From Hyphomicrobium_A sp035517115 (GTDB lineage: Bacteria > Pseudomonadota > Alphaproteobacteria > Rhizobiales > Hyphomicrobiaceae), in contig DATIZL010000010.1 of the NCBI GenBank assembly GCA_035517115.1, forward strand, positions 26,993-90,992: DNA of 64,000 nucleotides, written 5' to 3'. Each line of letters starts with the position of its first letter. The stretch's first letter is position 1. The notes below the pieces were generated by a model. It searched no databases. It was not told the origin of the DNA and saw nothing but the letters and a program-made list of their open reading frames with translations. This document shows, one piece after another, positions 8,280 through 15,838 of the stretch. Both the position numbers and the translations under genes were made by a program.

Positions 8280-8757
8280 ATGGCGAGCAACGTCTTCCGC
8301 TTCGACGAGAGCTGGAGCCTTCCCGGCGCCTCGCCGCACGAGGTGTGGGACGTGCTCGCGCGCGGAGAGCTGCTGCCGCAGTGGTGGCGCGGCGTCTATC
8401 TCGAGGCGGAGAAGCTCGACCCCGGCGAGGAGCCGCGCGTCGGCGCGCGCGTTCGCGCGAAGGCACGCGGGTTTCTGCCCTACCGGCTCAATTTCATCAT
8501 CGAGGCGGTGGAGCTGGTGCCGGACCGGCTCGTCGCCGTGATGACGTTTCGACGGGCGCTGGCGCGCGGAGCTGTCGCCCATGCGGGGCGGCACGCGCGC
8601 CAATCTCACCTGGGAGGTGACGGTCGAGCGGCCGATCCTGCGCCTGCTTGCGCCCCTGCTGCGACCTGCTTTCGCCTGGAACCATCGCTGGACGACGCCG
8701 CGCGGCGAGGCTGGTTTGCGGGCGTTTCTCGCCGAGCGCCGCGCGGTCGGCGCTTGA
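8280..8757 (+). pseudogene. SRPBCC-family (START-like) protein, frameshifted
   Basis: The frame from the ATG at 8280 gives a recognisable SRPBCC/polyketide cyclase-like start (FDESWSLPGASPHEVWDVL, LPQWWRGVYLEAEKL, YRLNFIIEAVE) up to about 8541. After that the matching protein continues in another frame: FDGRWRAELSPMRGGTRANL, then TWEVTVERPILRLLAPLLRP, ending in a TGA at 8755-8757. One base gained (or two lost) within 8541-8550 explains the break. The restored protein would have ~158 residues. These domains bind small hydrophobic ligands. The break may be a real mutation or a sequencing or assembly error; the coding pattern on both sides is otherwise clean. Confidence 0.65.
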
Positions 8758-8762
8758 GCAGC

Positions 8763-8863
8763 GTCATCCCCGCGAAGGCGGGGACCCAGGACACCTCCCA
8801 ATCTATGCGTCGACCGTGGGGCTTGCCGACACTTGTCTGGGTTCCCGCCTTCGCGGGAATGAC
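8763..8863. repeat. Interspersed inverted-repeat element, type B copy 1 (GTCATCCCCGCGAAGGCGGG ends)
   Basis: The left end is GTCATCCCCGCGAAGGCGGG followed by GACCCAGG. The right end is the inverted copy, CTGGGTTCCCGCCTTCGCGG then GAATGAC. The interior is ~45 bases. It begins 5 bases after the SRPBCC stop codon. A second copy lies at 20267-20403. Confidence 0.8.
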
Positions 8864-8969
8864 GGAGGGCTCGTGCGCGTTGCGCCCACTTCTCGGGGGA
8901 GGAGCTGGTCTAGAACGGGCTGCCAGTTATGTCGGCAAGAGATAGGAACACACTCCAGCCTGCCCACCT

Positions 8970-9089
8970 GTCATCCTCGGGCTTGTCCCGAGGATCCAGG
9001 GTTTGGCGCGCGCCTCGCTTGCGTCGCGAACGACTCGAGCTGAAGGAACTCGCGGATCGTTGGATCCTCGGCATAAAGCCGAGGATGAC
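8970..9089. repeat. Interspersed inverted-repeat element, type A copy 2
   Basis: The left end GTCATCCTCGGGCTTGTCCC plus GAGGATCC and the inverted right end GGATCCTCGG...CCGAGGATGAC match copy 1 at 2622. It lies 106 bases after a type B element, between two genes whose 3' ends face each other. Confidence 0.8.
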
Positions 9090-9116
9090 ATGGCGATGTG
9101 CACTTCGTCGGCGAAA

Positions 9117-10025
9117 CTAGAACGGGCTGCCCGTGATGTCGGCGGCCTGCGTGCAGATCCTCGGTATGGGCTTGCCGTTGTACCAGAGCTCGTAGCTGTT
9201 GGGCGCGTTGGTGCGCGCCCACTCGGTGCCCGAGATGTCCTTGATGGCGAGCTCGATTCCGAGCGAACCGAAGAGCCCCACGATCTGCGTCGCGCGGTCC
9301 TTGTCCTCGGCGTGGAAGAAGCGCAGCTCCTGGTTGGAGCCGGCGTAGCCCGGGAACTTGCGCACGCCCGGAAAGATGATCTGCGCCTTGTCGGCGTCCT
9401 TGAACGCCTCGCGCACGCGCACGAGGCAATTGTAGGACTCATCGTCCGGCACGTGGATGAAGATGCGCGCCGGGCGCCGCTCCAGCGCCACCCGGTATGC
9501 TTCCGCCACCTCGGGGTTCTCCTTGGACGCGTTCTGGATCGCGACCTCGAGCATGGGCAGCAGCTCTTTGTTCTGCGCCGTCGTCGCGTAGTCGATCTGC
9601 GCGGCGAGGAACTCCACCGGCACCTTGCCGTTCTTGGCGAGGTACTCGAACATGGCGATACCGTACTTCTGCTTCTCGGGCGAAGCATCGGTGACGAGAT
9701 CGATCATGCCTTTGAGGTCGTTCACGTTCTGCTGCCAGCGGGTCCAGTACCAGCCCATGCCGGCGACCGTGAGCGGCACGAGCACGATGGACAGCATCTT
9801 GAAGAACGCGTCCCACCACTCGCTGCCGAGGTTGAGTTTCACCTGTCGCAACCCCCCTGCATGTGCGGCCGAGGCGCGCGCGCGATCGCGCAAGTCCCCG
9901 GCGAATCTCTTGGCCTTGCGGCGCATTCCCCTCTGCAAAAGCGGCATCGCCGTGACGAGGCGGTGCAGCGCTTGCCGCACCCCGCCGTCTCGATGGTTAA
10001 CCGTCGCGTCCTCAGGCGTCGTCAT
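9117..10025 (-). CDS. Single-pass membrane protein of unknown function
   Basis: 302 residues. A basic N-terminal segment (many Arg/Lys to ~residue 65) is followed by one transmembrane helix around residues 76-95 (FFKMLSIVLVPLTVAGMGWY). A ~200-residue soluble region comes next, with a helical part (DLVTDASPEKQKYGIAMFEY, KELLPMLEVAIQNA) and then an alpha/beta part (RPARIFIHVPDDESYNCLVR, ELRFFHAEDKDRATQIVGLF, PNSYELWYNGK). The last segment resembles two tandem small alpha/beta folds, but I cannot name the family. It converges on the type A element and is divergent from the opgG-like gene. The start is the upstream-most ATG; a later one is possible because the basic N-terminus is weakly conserved in appearance. 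Confidence 0.7.
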   Translation of the reverse strand: MTTPEDATVNHRDGGVRQALHRLVTAMPLLQRGMRRKAKRFAGDLRDRARASAAHAGGLRQVKLNLGSEWWDAFFKMLSIVLVPLTVAGMGWYWTRWQQNVNDLKGMIDLVTDASPEKQKYGIAMFEYLAKNGKVPVEFLAAQIDYATTAQNKELLPMLEVAIQNASKENPEVAEAYRVALERRPARIFIHVPDDESYNCLVRVREAFKDADKAQIIFPGVRKFPGYAGSNQELRFFHAEDKDRATQIVGLFGSLGIELAIKDISGTEWARTNAPNSYELWYNGKPIPRICTQAADITGSPF

Positions 10026-10164
10026 GGCCAGGGCTAGCTAGCCGAGCTTCGCGGCAAAGGCAGGGCCGCGCGGGCCGCGGCGGCAGAAGACCCGCAAACG
10101 GTGGCGGATTCTCGCGGACGTGGCTAATGTCCCGCCGCTATTCAGCTTGCCTTGCAGTCCTCAG

Positions 10165-11730
10165 ATGCCGCCTGCGCTCACCCGCCGACAGCTTTTGTCC
10201 ACCGGCGCCTTGCTGGCCCTCGGCCCGCTGCCGCCCTTGGCGCGTGCCTCGCAAACGGTGCCGGTCCCCTCGCGCTACGGCAATCCGCGGCCCTTCGACT
10301 TCGACCGGCTGCGCCAGAAGGCAAAGGAGCTCGCGGCGGCGCCGTTCGTGCCGGAGACGCCGCCGGCGCCTGAGGTCGTCAAGACGATCGACTTCGATGC
10401 GGTGCAGAAGATCAAGTTTCGCCCTGAGCGTGGCCTCTGGGCGGGCGATGCCCACGCCCTGCCGATCCGCATGTTCCACCTCGACAAGTTCAACGGCCTT
10501 CCGGTCAGGATCAACGTCGTGTCCGGCGGCATGGCGCGCGAGGTGCTCTATTCCCGCGAGGACTTCGACTACGGTGATGCCGCGCTGAAGGCCTCGCTGC
10601 CCGCCGATCTCGGCTTCTGCGGATTTCGCGTGATGAACGGGCCTCGCGCGGATACCGACTGGCTCGCCTTCCAGGGGGCGAGCTACTTCCGCAGCTCAGG
10701 CGAGGAGGACCAGTACGGCGCCTCCGCCCGCGGCATCGCCGTCAACACGGCAATCGACGAGGAGTTTCCGCGCTTCGTCGAGTTCTGGCTCGAGCAGAAG
10801 GGCAATGAGCCGGCGGTGACCATCTACGCGCTCCTCGACGGCCCGAGCCTCGCGGGCGCCTACAAGTTCGAGGCGGCGAAGGACCGCGGCGCCGCCATCA
10901 GCGTCACCGCCGAGCTGTTCGCGCGCAAGGACATCGACCGGCTCGGCGTCGCACCGCTCACCAGCATGTATTGGTACGCGAAGGGCGACCGCCGCTACAG
11001 CGCCGATTGGCGCCCGGAGATCCACGACAGCGACGGGCTCGCGCTCTATACCGGGAACGGTGAGCGCATCTGGCGCCCGCTCATCAATCCGCCGTCGGTG
11101 CACACGAACTCCTTCCTCGACGTGAACCCGAAGGGCTTCGGGCTCATGCAGCGCGACCGCACGTTCGCGGACTACGAGGACGACGGCGCCTTCTACAACC
11201 GGCGCCCGAGCCTCTGGGTGGAGCCCGTCGGCAACTGGGGCGAAGGCGCGGTGCAGCTCGTCGAGATCCCGACCGGCGATGAGGTGCACGACAATATCGT
11301 CGCCTATTGGACGCCGAAGGCGCCGGTCAAAGCGGGCGACAGCCTCGCCTTCGCCTACCGGCAGTTCTTCCGCAACGACGAGCCGCAGCCGGGGGCCTTA
11401 GCGCGCGCCGTCGCCACGCGTACGGGCATCGACGGCATCCCGGGCGCCGAGGCCCACTACGACCCGCACAGGCGCAAGTTCGTGATCGACTGGGAAGGCG
11501 GACCGCTGACCGGCATGGCGCCGCGCTTCGACGTGACGCCCGTGGTGAGCGCTTCGCACGGCACCGTCAGCAATGCCTACGTCGTCAAGGTCGTCGGCAC
11601 CGAGAAGTGGCGCTCCTTGTTCGATTTGTCGGTCGGGGGAGGCAAGACCAGCGATCTGCGCTGCTACTTGAAGCTCGGCGATCAGACGCTGACGGAAACC
11701 TGGCTCTACCAGTATGCCGTCGACGCTTAG
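10165..11730 (+). CDS. opgG: Periplasmic glucan (OPG) biosynthesis protein, OpgG/OpgD (MdoG) family
   Basis: 521 residues from the ATG at 10165; an in-frame GTG at 10120 would add 15 residues. The twin-arginine-like signal (LTRRQLLSTGALLALGPLPP) resembles OpgD, which is Tat-exported, while OpgG usually uses Sec. The mature protein starts with FDFDRLRQKAKELAAAPF and has the family blocks FRPERGLWAG, LDKFNGLPVRINVVSGG, GFCGFRVMNG, EDQYGASARGIAVN, TSMYWYAKGDRR, DSDGLALYTGNGE and FLDVNPKGFGLMQRDRTF. These proteins build the branched beta-glucan backbone of osmoregulated periplasmic glucans. No opgH glycosyltransferase gene is in the window. The G/D assignment is open. Confidence 0.88.
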   Translation: MPPALTRRQLLSTGALLALGPLPPLARASQTVPVPSRYGNPRPFDFDRLRQKAKELAAAPFVPETPPAPEVVKTIDFDAVQKIKFRPERGLWAGDAHALPIRMFHLDKFNGLPVRINVVSGGMAREVLYSREDFDYGDAALKASLPADLGFCGFRVMNGPRADTDWLAFQGASYFRSSGEEDQYGASARGIAVNTAIDEEFPRFVEFWLEQKGNEPAVTIYALLDGPSLAGAYKFEAAKDRGAAISVTAELFARKDIDRLGVAPLTSMYWYAKGDRRYSADWRPEIHDSDGLALYTGNGERIWRPLINPPSVHTNSFLDVNPKGFGLMQRDRTFADYEDDGAFYNRRPSLWVEPVGNWGEGAVQLVEIPTGDEVHDNIVAYWTPKAPVKAGDSLAFAYRQFFRNDEPQPGALARAVATRTGIDGIPGAEAHYDPHRRKFVIDWEGGPLTGMAPRFDVTPVVSASHGTVSNAYVVKVVGTEKWRSLFDLSVGGGKTSDLRCYLKLGDQTLTETWLYQYAVDA

Positions 11731-11806
11731 TTGCAATTTATCCGTCGCGCGGGAACCAGGACCCCGGCGAGACTGTTTAGACCTCCGGTTTGGATGGAGG
11801 AACGCA

Positions 11807-12091
11807 ATGTCCCACATGGACCGCTACCTGCTCGGCTTGTTCTTCCTGGCCGCCGCGATGGCTGCCACTGCGACGAATGCCCACGCCGTCATCACGCAGC
11901 GCCTGAAGGACGCCTGTCGCGCGGAATACTTCGCTTACTGCAGCGCCCACGAGCTCGGCAGCGAGGGCCTGCGCACGTGCATGCGCACCATGCAAGATAA
12001 GCTCTCGCAGGGTTGCCTCAAGGAGTTGGTCGCGTCGGGAGAGGTCACGCAGCCCGAAATCAAGGCCTATAACGGCAGGAAGCACAACTGA
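11807..12091 (+). CDS. Small secreted cysteine-rich (GLG1-repeat-like) protein
   Basis: 94 residues from the ATG at 11807, preceded by TGGAGGA at 5-base spacing. Residues 1-27 form a signal peptide (YLLGLFFLAAAMAATATNAHA). The mature part has four Cys arranged as ACRAEYFAYCSAHELG, TCMRTMQDKLSQGCLKEL, the pattern of the cysteine-rich Golgi-apparatus-protein-1-like repeat found in small bacterial periplasmic proteins. The role of such proteins is not known. CCTCC at 11783-11787 can pair with GGAGG at 11797-11801 and could mask the ribosome site. It is monocistronic and faces the next gene tail to tail. Confidence 0.72.
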   Translation: MSHMDRYLLGLFFLAAAMAATATNAHAVITQRLKDACRAEYFAYCSAHELGSEGLRTCMRTMQDKLSQGCLKELVASGEVTQPEIKAYNGRKHN

Positions 12092-12114
12092 GGCGGCGTG
12101 AGGATCCCACGCGC

Positions 12115-13221
12115 CTAGCGGTGCCAATATTCAGCGGGCGCGAGCTTCACGTCGAGAAAGACCACCTCCGCTCCCTCGCAGCGCACGTCGATGTCGGCCT
12201 CCGCACAGCGCTTGACGAACGCCTCGGAGAACTTCTTAGGCGGCAACGGGACGAGCTGCTGCGCGTCGCACCATTCGAGGAAGCGCGAGTAGAGCGCGCG
12301 CAGCTCCACGCTCTCGCCTCCGGCGCGCCGCATGCAATCCTGCACGAATATGGCGAGGTCGCCGCTGGCGGCTGGCTCGCGTTTGCTCGGGCGATCCGCG
12401 ACGCGGCCGCCTTTCGGCAGTCCGCGAATGGCCTCGTGGATGGCCTCGGTGGTGCTCGGCCGCACGCGCCGCCATACCCAGCCGAGCAGCAGAAGGGCGA
12501 TCAGGAGCTCGCCGCCCGCGACCGCGGCGATGCGGTTCTGTGTGACAGCGCCGGCGTCGGGCCATTTGACGAAGGCCTCGAGCGGTGAGGCCTTGGGCTT
12601 CTCCGGCGGCGGCGGAGGCGGGGCGTTGAGGCGCGCGCGGACGCTCGCCGCTTCCGCGTCGAGCTTGTCGGCGCGCCCGGTGGCGGCCTTGTCCTTGAGC
12701 AGGGCCGCGAAGGCGTCGCGCTTGGTCGCGAGATCGGCGGCGGCCTCCTCGCAGTGCTTTCCGCGCCCATCGCACTCGGTGCGCCGCGTGGCGTCGGCGG
12801 CGAGCATGGCTTCGCGCGCCGCGGCTACGGCGGCATCGGTTGCCGGCGTGAAGTGCAGCGCGGCACGCTCCGCGAGGATCCGCGCGAGCACCGCCTCATC
12901 TCCATTGCGCACCTCGGCCACCTTGACGCGCTCGGCGTGCTTGGCGATGGCCCCTAGCGAATTGCCGATGGTTGCGAGCAAGGCGGCGCAAGCGAGCACG
13001 GCGAGGAGCGCGCCAAAGAGCTTGCCGAGGCGGGACGTCGACCAGAAGAGATGCAGCGCCGCGGCGGGACCGAGCAGGCCCGCGAGCGCGACCGCGGCAA
13101 AGGACAGCGCCGCGAGCGCCGCATCCTTGGGCGCATCGGCGCTCACGTAGCCATAACGGGCAACGAGCGCCACCACGACGACCGCGGCGGCAAGCGCCAT
13201 GGCTCCGATCGCGTTCCGCAT
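12115..13221 (-). CDS. Multi-pass membrane protein with C-terminal primase-like winged-helix domain, function unknown
   Basis: 368 residues. Three N-terminal transmembrane segments (around 5-25, 33-60, 68-92), a ~110-residue Ala/Glu/Lys-rich helical region with two Cys (TECDGRGKHCEEAA), a poly-Pro stretch (PPPPPPEKPK), then a fourth helix near 230-250 (GGELLIALLLLGWVWRRV). The cytoplasmic C-terminus (~295-365: FVQDCMRRAGGESVELRALY, FLEWCDAQQLVPLPPKKFSE) resembles the small winged-helix segment at the end of phage/plasmid D5/P4-type primases. That suggests nucleic-acid or protein docking at the membrane. The overall arrangement is not one I recognise. The first two-thirds could belong to a mobile-element-derived membrane protein. 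Confidence is in the gene, not in a function. Confidence 0.7.
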   Translation of the reverse strand: MRNAIGAMALAAAVVVVALVARYGYVSADAPKDAALAALSFAAVALAGLLGPAAALHLFWSTSRLGKLFGALLAVLACAALLATIGNSLGAIAKHAERVKVAEVRNGDEAVLARILAERAALHFTPATDAAVAAAREAMLAADATRRTECDGRGKHCEEAAADLATKRDAFAALLKDKAATGRADKLDAEAASVRARLNAPPPPPPEKPKASPLEAFVKWPDAGAVTQNRIAAVAGGELLIALLLLGWVWRRVRPSTTEAIHEAIRGLPKGGRVADRPSKREPAASGDLAIFVQDCMRRAGGESVELRALYSRFLEWCDAQQLVPLPPKKFSEAFVKRCAEADIDVRCEGAEVVFLDVKLAPAEYWHR

Positions 13222-13584
13222 CTCGCCGCTTTCCTCCTTGCGGATCCGTTCAGCGTATTCGCGTTAGCCTACAAAACGCTTGTGAAGCAAGGTTTGGCCC
13301 CGGACTATTTCTTCCGATTCCTCGAGAAAGGAAACCCTGGCGAGCGGCCAGCGCGGCGCGGGGCTAGTGCACCCGTTCAACGTGTGGCTTGGAAGGGCTG
13401 GCTGCCGAGGGTTCTTTGACCGTTCAGACTCGGCCGGCGGCGCTCAAGTTGCCTGCGGTCCCATTGCGGCAGCGAGGACGCCCGGCCCTGCACCAGGCGC
13501 CCTCTCGCCCACTGCTCGAGCGGGGGTCGTCGAGCAGGGGCTCGCTCGGCCAAACGGGGGCGCCGGGGCTCGGTTCCGGTTCCG
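13222..13584. other. Intergenic stretch without a supported gene
   Basis: About 360 bases lie between the divergently read 12115-13221 gene and the 3' end of the small gene at 13585. Weak reading frames exist, but none has a ribosome site or protein-like composition. It probably holds the promoter of the 12115-13221 gene. Confidence 0.5.
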
Positions 13585-13854
13585 CTACTGGGTTGGCGCG
13601 GGCCTTGTCGCCGGCATGGGCGCAGGCGGTGTTATGGGCTGCGTTTCTTCCGAAGGCATCGCGTCCAAAGCCGTAGGCACTCGCGACGGAACCAGCATGG
13701 ATGAGACCAGCCAGATCAGAAGCACCGCAGCAAGGGCCGCAGCCACCACCATCCAGAATGCCGAAGCAGTGTCGAGCATGTTTCGCGATGGTGGTAGGTA
13801 CGCGTCGCGGGGGGCCTCCCGGTAAGGAGGCCGCGGGTCATGGGTGACGACCAT
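13585..13854 (-). CDS. Small single-pass membrane protein, unknown function
   Basis: 89 residues from the ATG at 13854. That start is chosen because GGGAGG lies 5 bases upstream on the minus strand; the GTG two codons earlier overlaps the ribosome site. The N-terminal ~30 residues are polar (RPPYREAPRDAYLPP). One transmembrane helix follows at about 35-57 (FWMVVAAALAAVLLIWLVSS), then a Pro/Thr-rich tail. No family is recognised. It is divergent from a 42-residue membrane protein gene across a ~195-base spacer. Confidence 0.55.
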   Translation of the reverse strand: MVVTHDPRPPYREAPRDAYLPPSRNMLDTASAFWMVVAAALAAVLLIWLVSSMLVPSRVPTALDAMPSEETQPITPPAPMPATRPAPTQ

Positions 13855-14050
13855 TGGCACCTCCCTTTTTTGGGTTTCTGACCGCCAAAACAGTGACGTC
13901 GAAAGAAGGTTCCCGGCCCGCTGTACCCCGCTGCACTAGGCCAGACAGTGGGCTGACCGGGCCGCAATTGTCCCGGCCGCACACTTGCCAGCGTCCACCT
14001 GTGCTATAATTCGTTCGGAGGGGCACTCCGAGATTGGAGGAGGCCTCAAA

Positions 14051-14179
14051 ATGTCTCAGACACTTCGCGCTCCCGTCGGCCACAGCACCGCTATGGCGCT
14101 CATCCTTGTCGCGACCCCCATAGCGATCGTCCTTATCGCGGTTGGGATGATTATCTTCGGCAGTCTCATCCTGCCATGA
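14051..14179 (+). CDS. 42-residue single-helix membrane protein
   Basis: The frame starts at the ATG at 14051, with GGAGGAGG about 9 bases upstream. It reads MSQTLRAPVGHSTAMALILV and then continues as a hydrophobic helix to the C-terminus (IAIVLIAVGMIIFGSLILP). A TATAAT box at 14005-14010 could be its -10 element. The size and composition fit a small integral membrane protein, but no family is recognised and coding status rests on the ribosome site, the promoter-like box and the clean helix. Confidence 0.5.
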   Translation: MSQTLRAPVGHSTAMALILVATPIAIVLIAVGMIIFGSLILP

Positions 14180-14341
14180 GAGCCCGCGCATCGGCATGGC
14201 AACGCCGGCTCGTAGGCCCACATTGGCCATCTCATATGCTCAACGCGGTCGATGAGTTGCTATTGCGTGGCGCGCGAGCCGAGGAGCTCGGGTATAATCT
14301 TTGGAGAGCGGGTGAGTGAACGCCGATTGTAGGAGGTGGCT

Positions 14342-14560
14342 ATGAAAAGCTGCATGGTGATTGGGGTCGCGCTTGCACTTGCTTTCCTCGTTGCGCCGAT
14401 TGCGTCGAGCACGGATGCGCTGGCAAAGGGCTCCCGGTGCGCTGTGAAGAACATGGAGGGCAAGAGGATCACGTGGAGATGCAAGGCCGGCCAGAAGTGT
14501 TGCTTTGACTGGTTGGCCAATAAGGGCGCGTGCGTTGCGGCTTCCGAGATTTGTCTCTGA
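14342..14560 (+). CDS. Small secreted six-cysteine protein
   Basis: 72 residues. AGGAGG lies 5 bases before the ATG at 14342, and a perfect TATAAT box lies at 14293-14298. The signal peptide (MVIGVALALAFLVAPIASST) is followed by a 43-residue mature part rich in Lys with five Cys (SRCAVKNMEGKRITWRCK, GQKCCFDWL, KGACVAASEICL shows the spacing). This looks like a disulphide-stabilised peptide exported to the periplasm or outside. The composition is unlike neighbouring genes. No family is recognised. Confidence 0.65.
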   Translation: MKSCMVIGVALALAFLVAPIASSTDALAKGSRCAVKNMEGKRITWRCKAGQKCCFDWLANKGACVAASEICL

Positions 14561-14668
14561 GGCCCCAGCCAACCAAGACGCAAGCGCCGACGCGCCGCCG
14601 TCAAGAAACGAGGCTTCCGCCTCGATCGACTTGCACGAAGACCCAAGTAGAAACCAAGGAGGATAGCC

Positions 14669-14827
14669 ATGTATGGCAGGATACTAAGCGTCGCGATCAT
14701 CTCGGGCATTCTGCTCGCCACAGCAGCTCCCGTATTTGCCGCCGACGAGCCGAAGACGAAGGCCGACTGCGAGAAAGCCAAAGGCACGTGGGACGATAAG
14801 ACCAGCAAGTGCACCATCAAGAAGTGA
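14669..14827 (+). CDS. 52-residue secreted protein with a two-cysteine mature peptide
   Basis: The ATG at 14669 follows AAGGAGG at 6 bases. Residues 1-24 form a signal peptide (MYGRILSVAIISGILLATAA, then PVFA). The mature part is ~28 residues, Lys/Asp-rich with two Cys (DCEKAKGTWDDKTSKCTIKK). The pattern C-x(n)-W-x(n)-C resembles small alphaproteobacterial periplasmic proteins of unknown role. It lies 108 bases after the six-cysteine protein and a strong terminator follows, so the two may be co-transcribed. Confidence 0.6.
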   Translation: MYGRILSVAIISGILLATAAPVFAADEPKTKADCEKAKGTWDDKTSKCTIKK

Positions 14828-14853
14828 TGCAAGCTGCAAACGCATGACAGCTC

Positions 14854-14891
14854 GGAACCCTGCCGGAGTGACTCGCGGCGGGGTTCCCTTT
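14854..14891 (+). terminator. Rho-independent terminator after the small secreted proteins
   Basis: GGAACCC-t-GCCG pairs with CGGC-g-GGGTTCC across a ~10-base loop and is followed by CTTTTG. It starts 26 bases after the stop codon of the 52-residue protein. Confidence 0.75.
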
Positions 14892-14997
14892 TGCCGCATG
14901 CCGGGTAGTAGCTCCATACACGTCTGACTTGGGCTATTTGCTGACGGGACGCGTCCACGCAGACCAAATCATGTCCCAGTCGAACCAATTTCGGCCA

Positions 14998-15474
14998 TCA
15001 CAATAGCATCTCGAATTGGACTTGATCGCGGACTGTTTGCGTGTAGCCCCTTTGTGACGTGAAGTAGTCCCGCGCTACATTGAAGATGCGAAAGCCTCGT
15101 CTCAGGTAAAAGATGATGTTGTCTGTTTCCCATGATCCGGTGCAAACCACGAGCCGCACAGCGTTGTTCAAGCGACAGTAGGTCACCGCTTCTTCGACCA
15201 GTTGTCTACCGATGCCTTCTCCCCGACGCTCCAAAATAACTGCAAGGCTGACTATTTCGAATACGTCAGCGTCTTCCACAATGTGAGCCATGCCGACAAC
15301 AAAATCTCGGTCACGCGCCACCAGAACGCTTCCCATCTCATAGTAGCTAAGGATTTGACTTTCCGACTCGTCTGCTAAGCGAAACAATGACAGCAAGTTA
15401 CGCCTGCTACCCTCGTAGATCTGAATTTGAATACCGGCCAATAGTCCCCTCCACTGTGCGAGTGAGCGCGCCAT
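14998..15474 (-). CDS. GNAT-family N-acetyltransferase
   Basis: 158 residues. Motif A of the GCN5-related acetyltransferases is clear (LERRGEGIGRQLVEEAVTYC, with the RxxGxG acetyl-CoA pyrophosphate loop). It is preceded by the beta4 strand FEIVSLAVI and followed by a motif B-like segment (NIIFYLRRGFRIF). The substrate cannot be told. The coding sequence is visibly less GC-rich and uses codons such as AAT, TTG and AGC more than its neighbours, which suggests acquisition from another source. No ribosome site stands out. It lies between the small-protein cluster and a tRNA-Arg gene. Confidence 0.75.
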   Translation of the reverse strand: MARSLAQWRGLLAGIQIQIYEGSRRNLLSLFRLADESESQILSYYEMGSVLVARDRDFVVGMAHIVEDADVFEIVSLAVILERRGEGIGRQLVEEAVTYCRLNNAVRLVVCTGSWETDNIIFYLRRGFRIFNVARDYFTSQRGYTQTVRDQVQFEMLL

Positions 15475-15611
15475 CCACTAACCAATCTGTACGCTTCAGA
15501 CTGGCTCGTCGTTTCTACTGGTGACGCTTGCTCGGGCGAGATCAACATGATCGCGTGGAGCCGGCAATTTAAGTTGCCGGAACGATGGAGTTCGAATCCC
15601 TTATGGTGAAG

Positions 15612-15688
15612 TGGCGCACCCAAGAGGATTCGAACCTCTGACCTTTGCCTTCGGAGGGCAACGCTCTATCCAGCTGAGCTATGGGTGC
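15612..15688 (-). tRNA. tRNA-Arg (anticodon CCG)
   Basis: On the minus strand the 77 bases fold as a cloverleaf. The acceptor stem GCACCCA pairs with TGGGTGC, the D arm is GCTC..GAGC, and the anticodon stem TTGCC / GGCAA has the loop CTCCGAA (anticodon CCG). The T arm AGAGG-TTCGAAT-CCTCT is followed by discriminator G and an encoded CCA. It decodes CGG. The T arm has the canonical TTCGAAT. No integrated element is attached to its 3' end in this window. Confidence 0.96.
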
Positions 15689-15838
15689 TGATTTGCGGCG
15701 CCCTTGATACCTCATCCCCGTTAACCCCGCAAACGGCCAGCAGCTCGCCGCGTCGCCGCGGCCGGCGGCGTTGTGCACACGCAATTGGTCCTGCTCTTGC
15801 GGGGCTCGCGGCAGCATCAGCAAAAAAGTGCCGCGCCA

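Noticed and set aside
15612..15838. Integration site at the tRNA-Arg 3' end
   Set aside because: No integrase gene and no repeated tRNA 3' segment are present nearby, so there is no evidence for an attached island.
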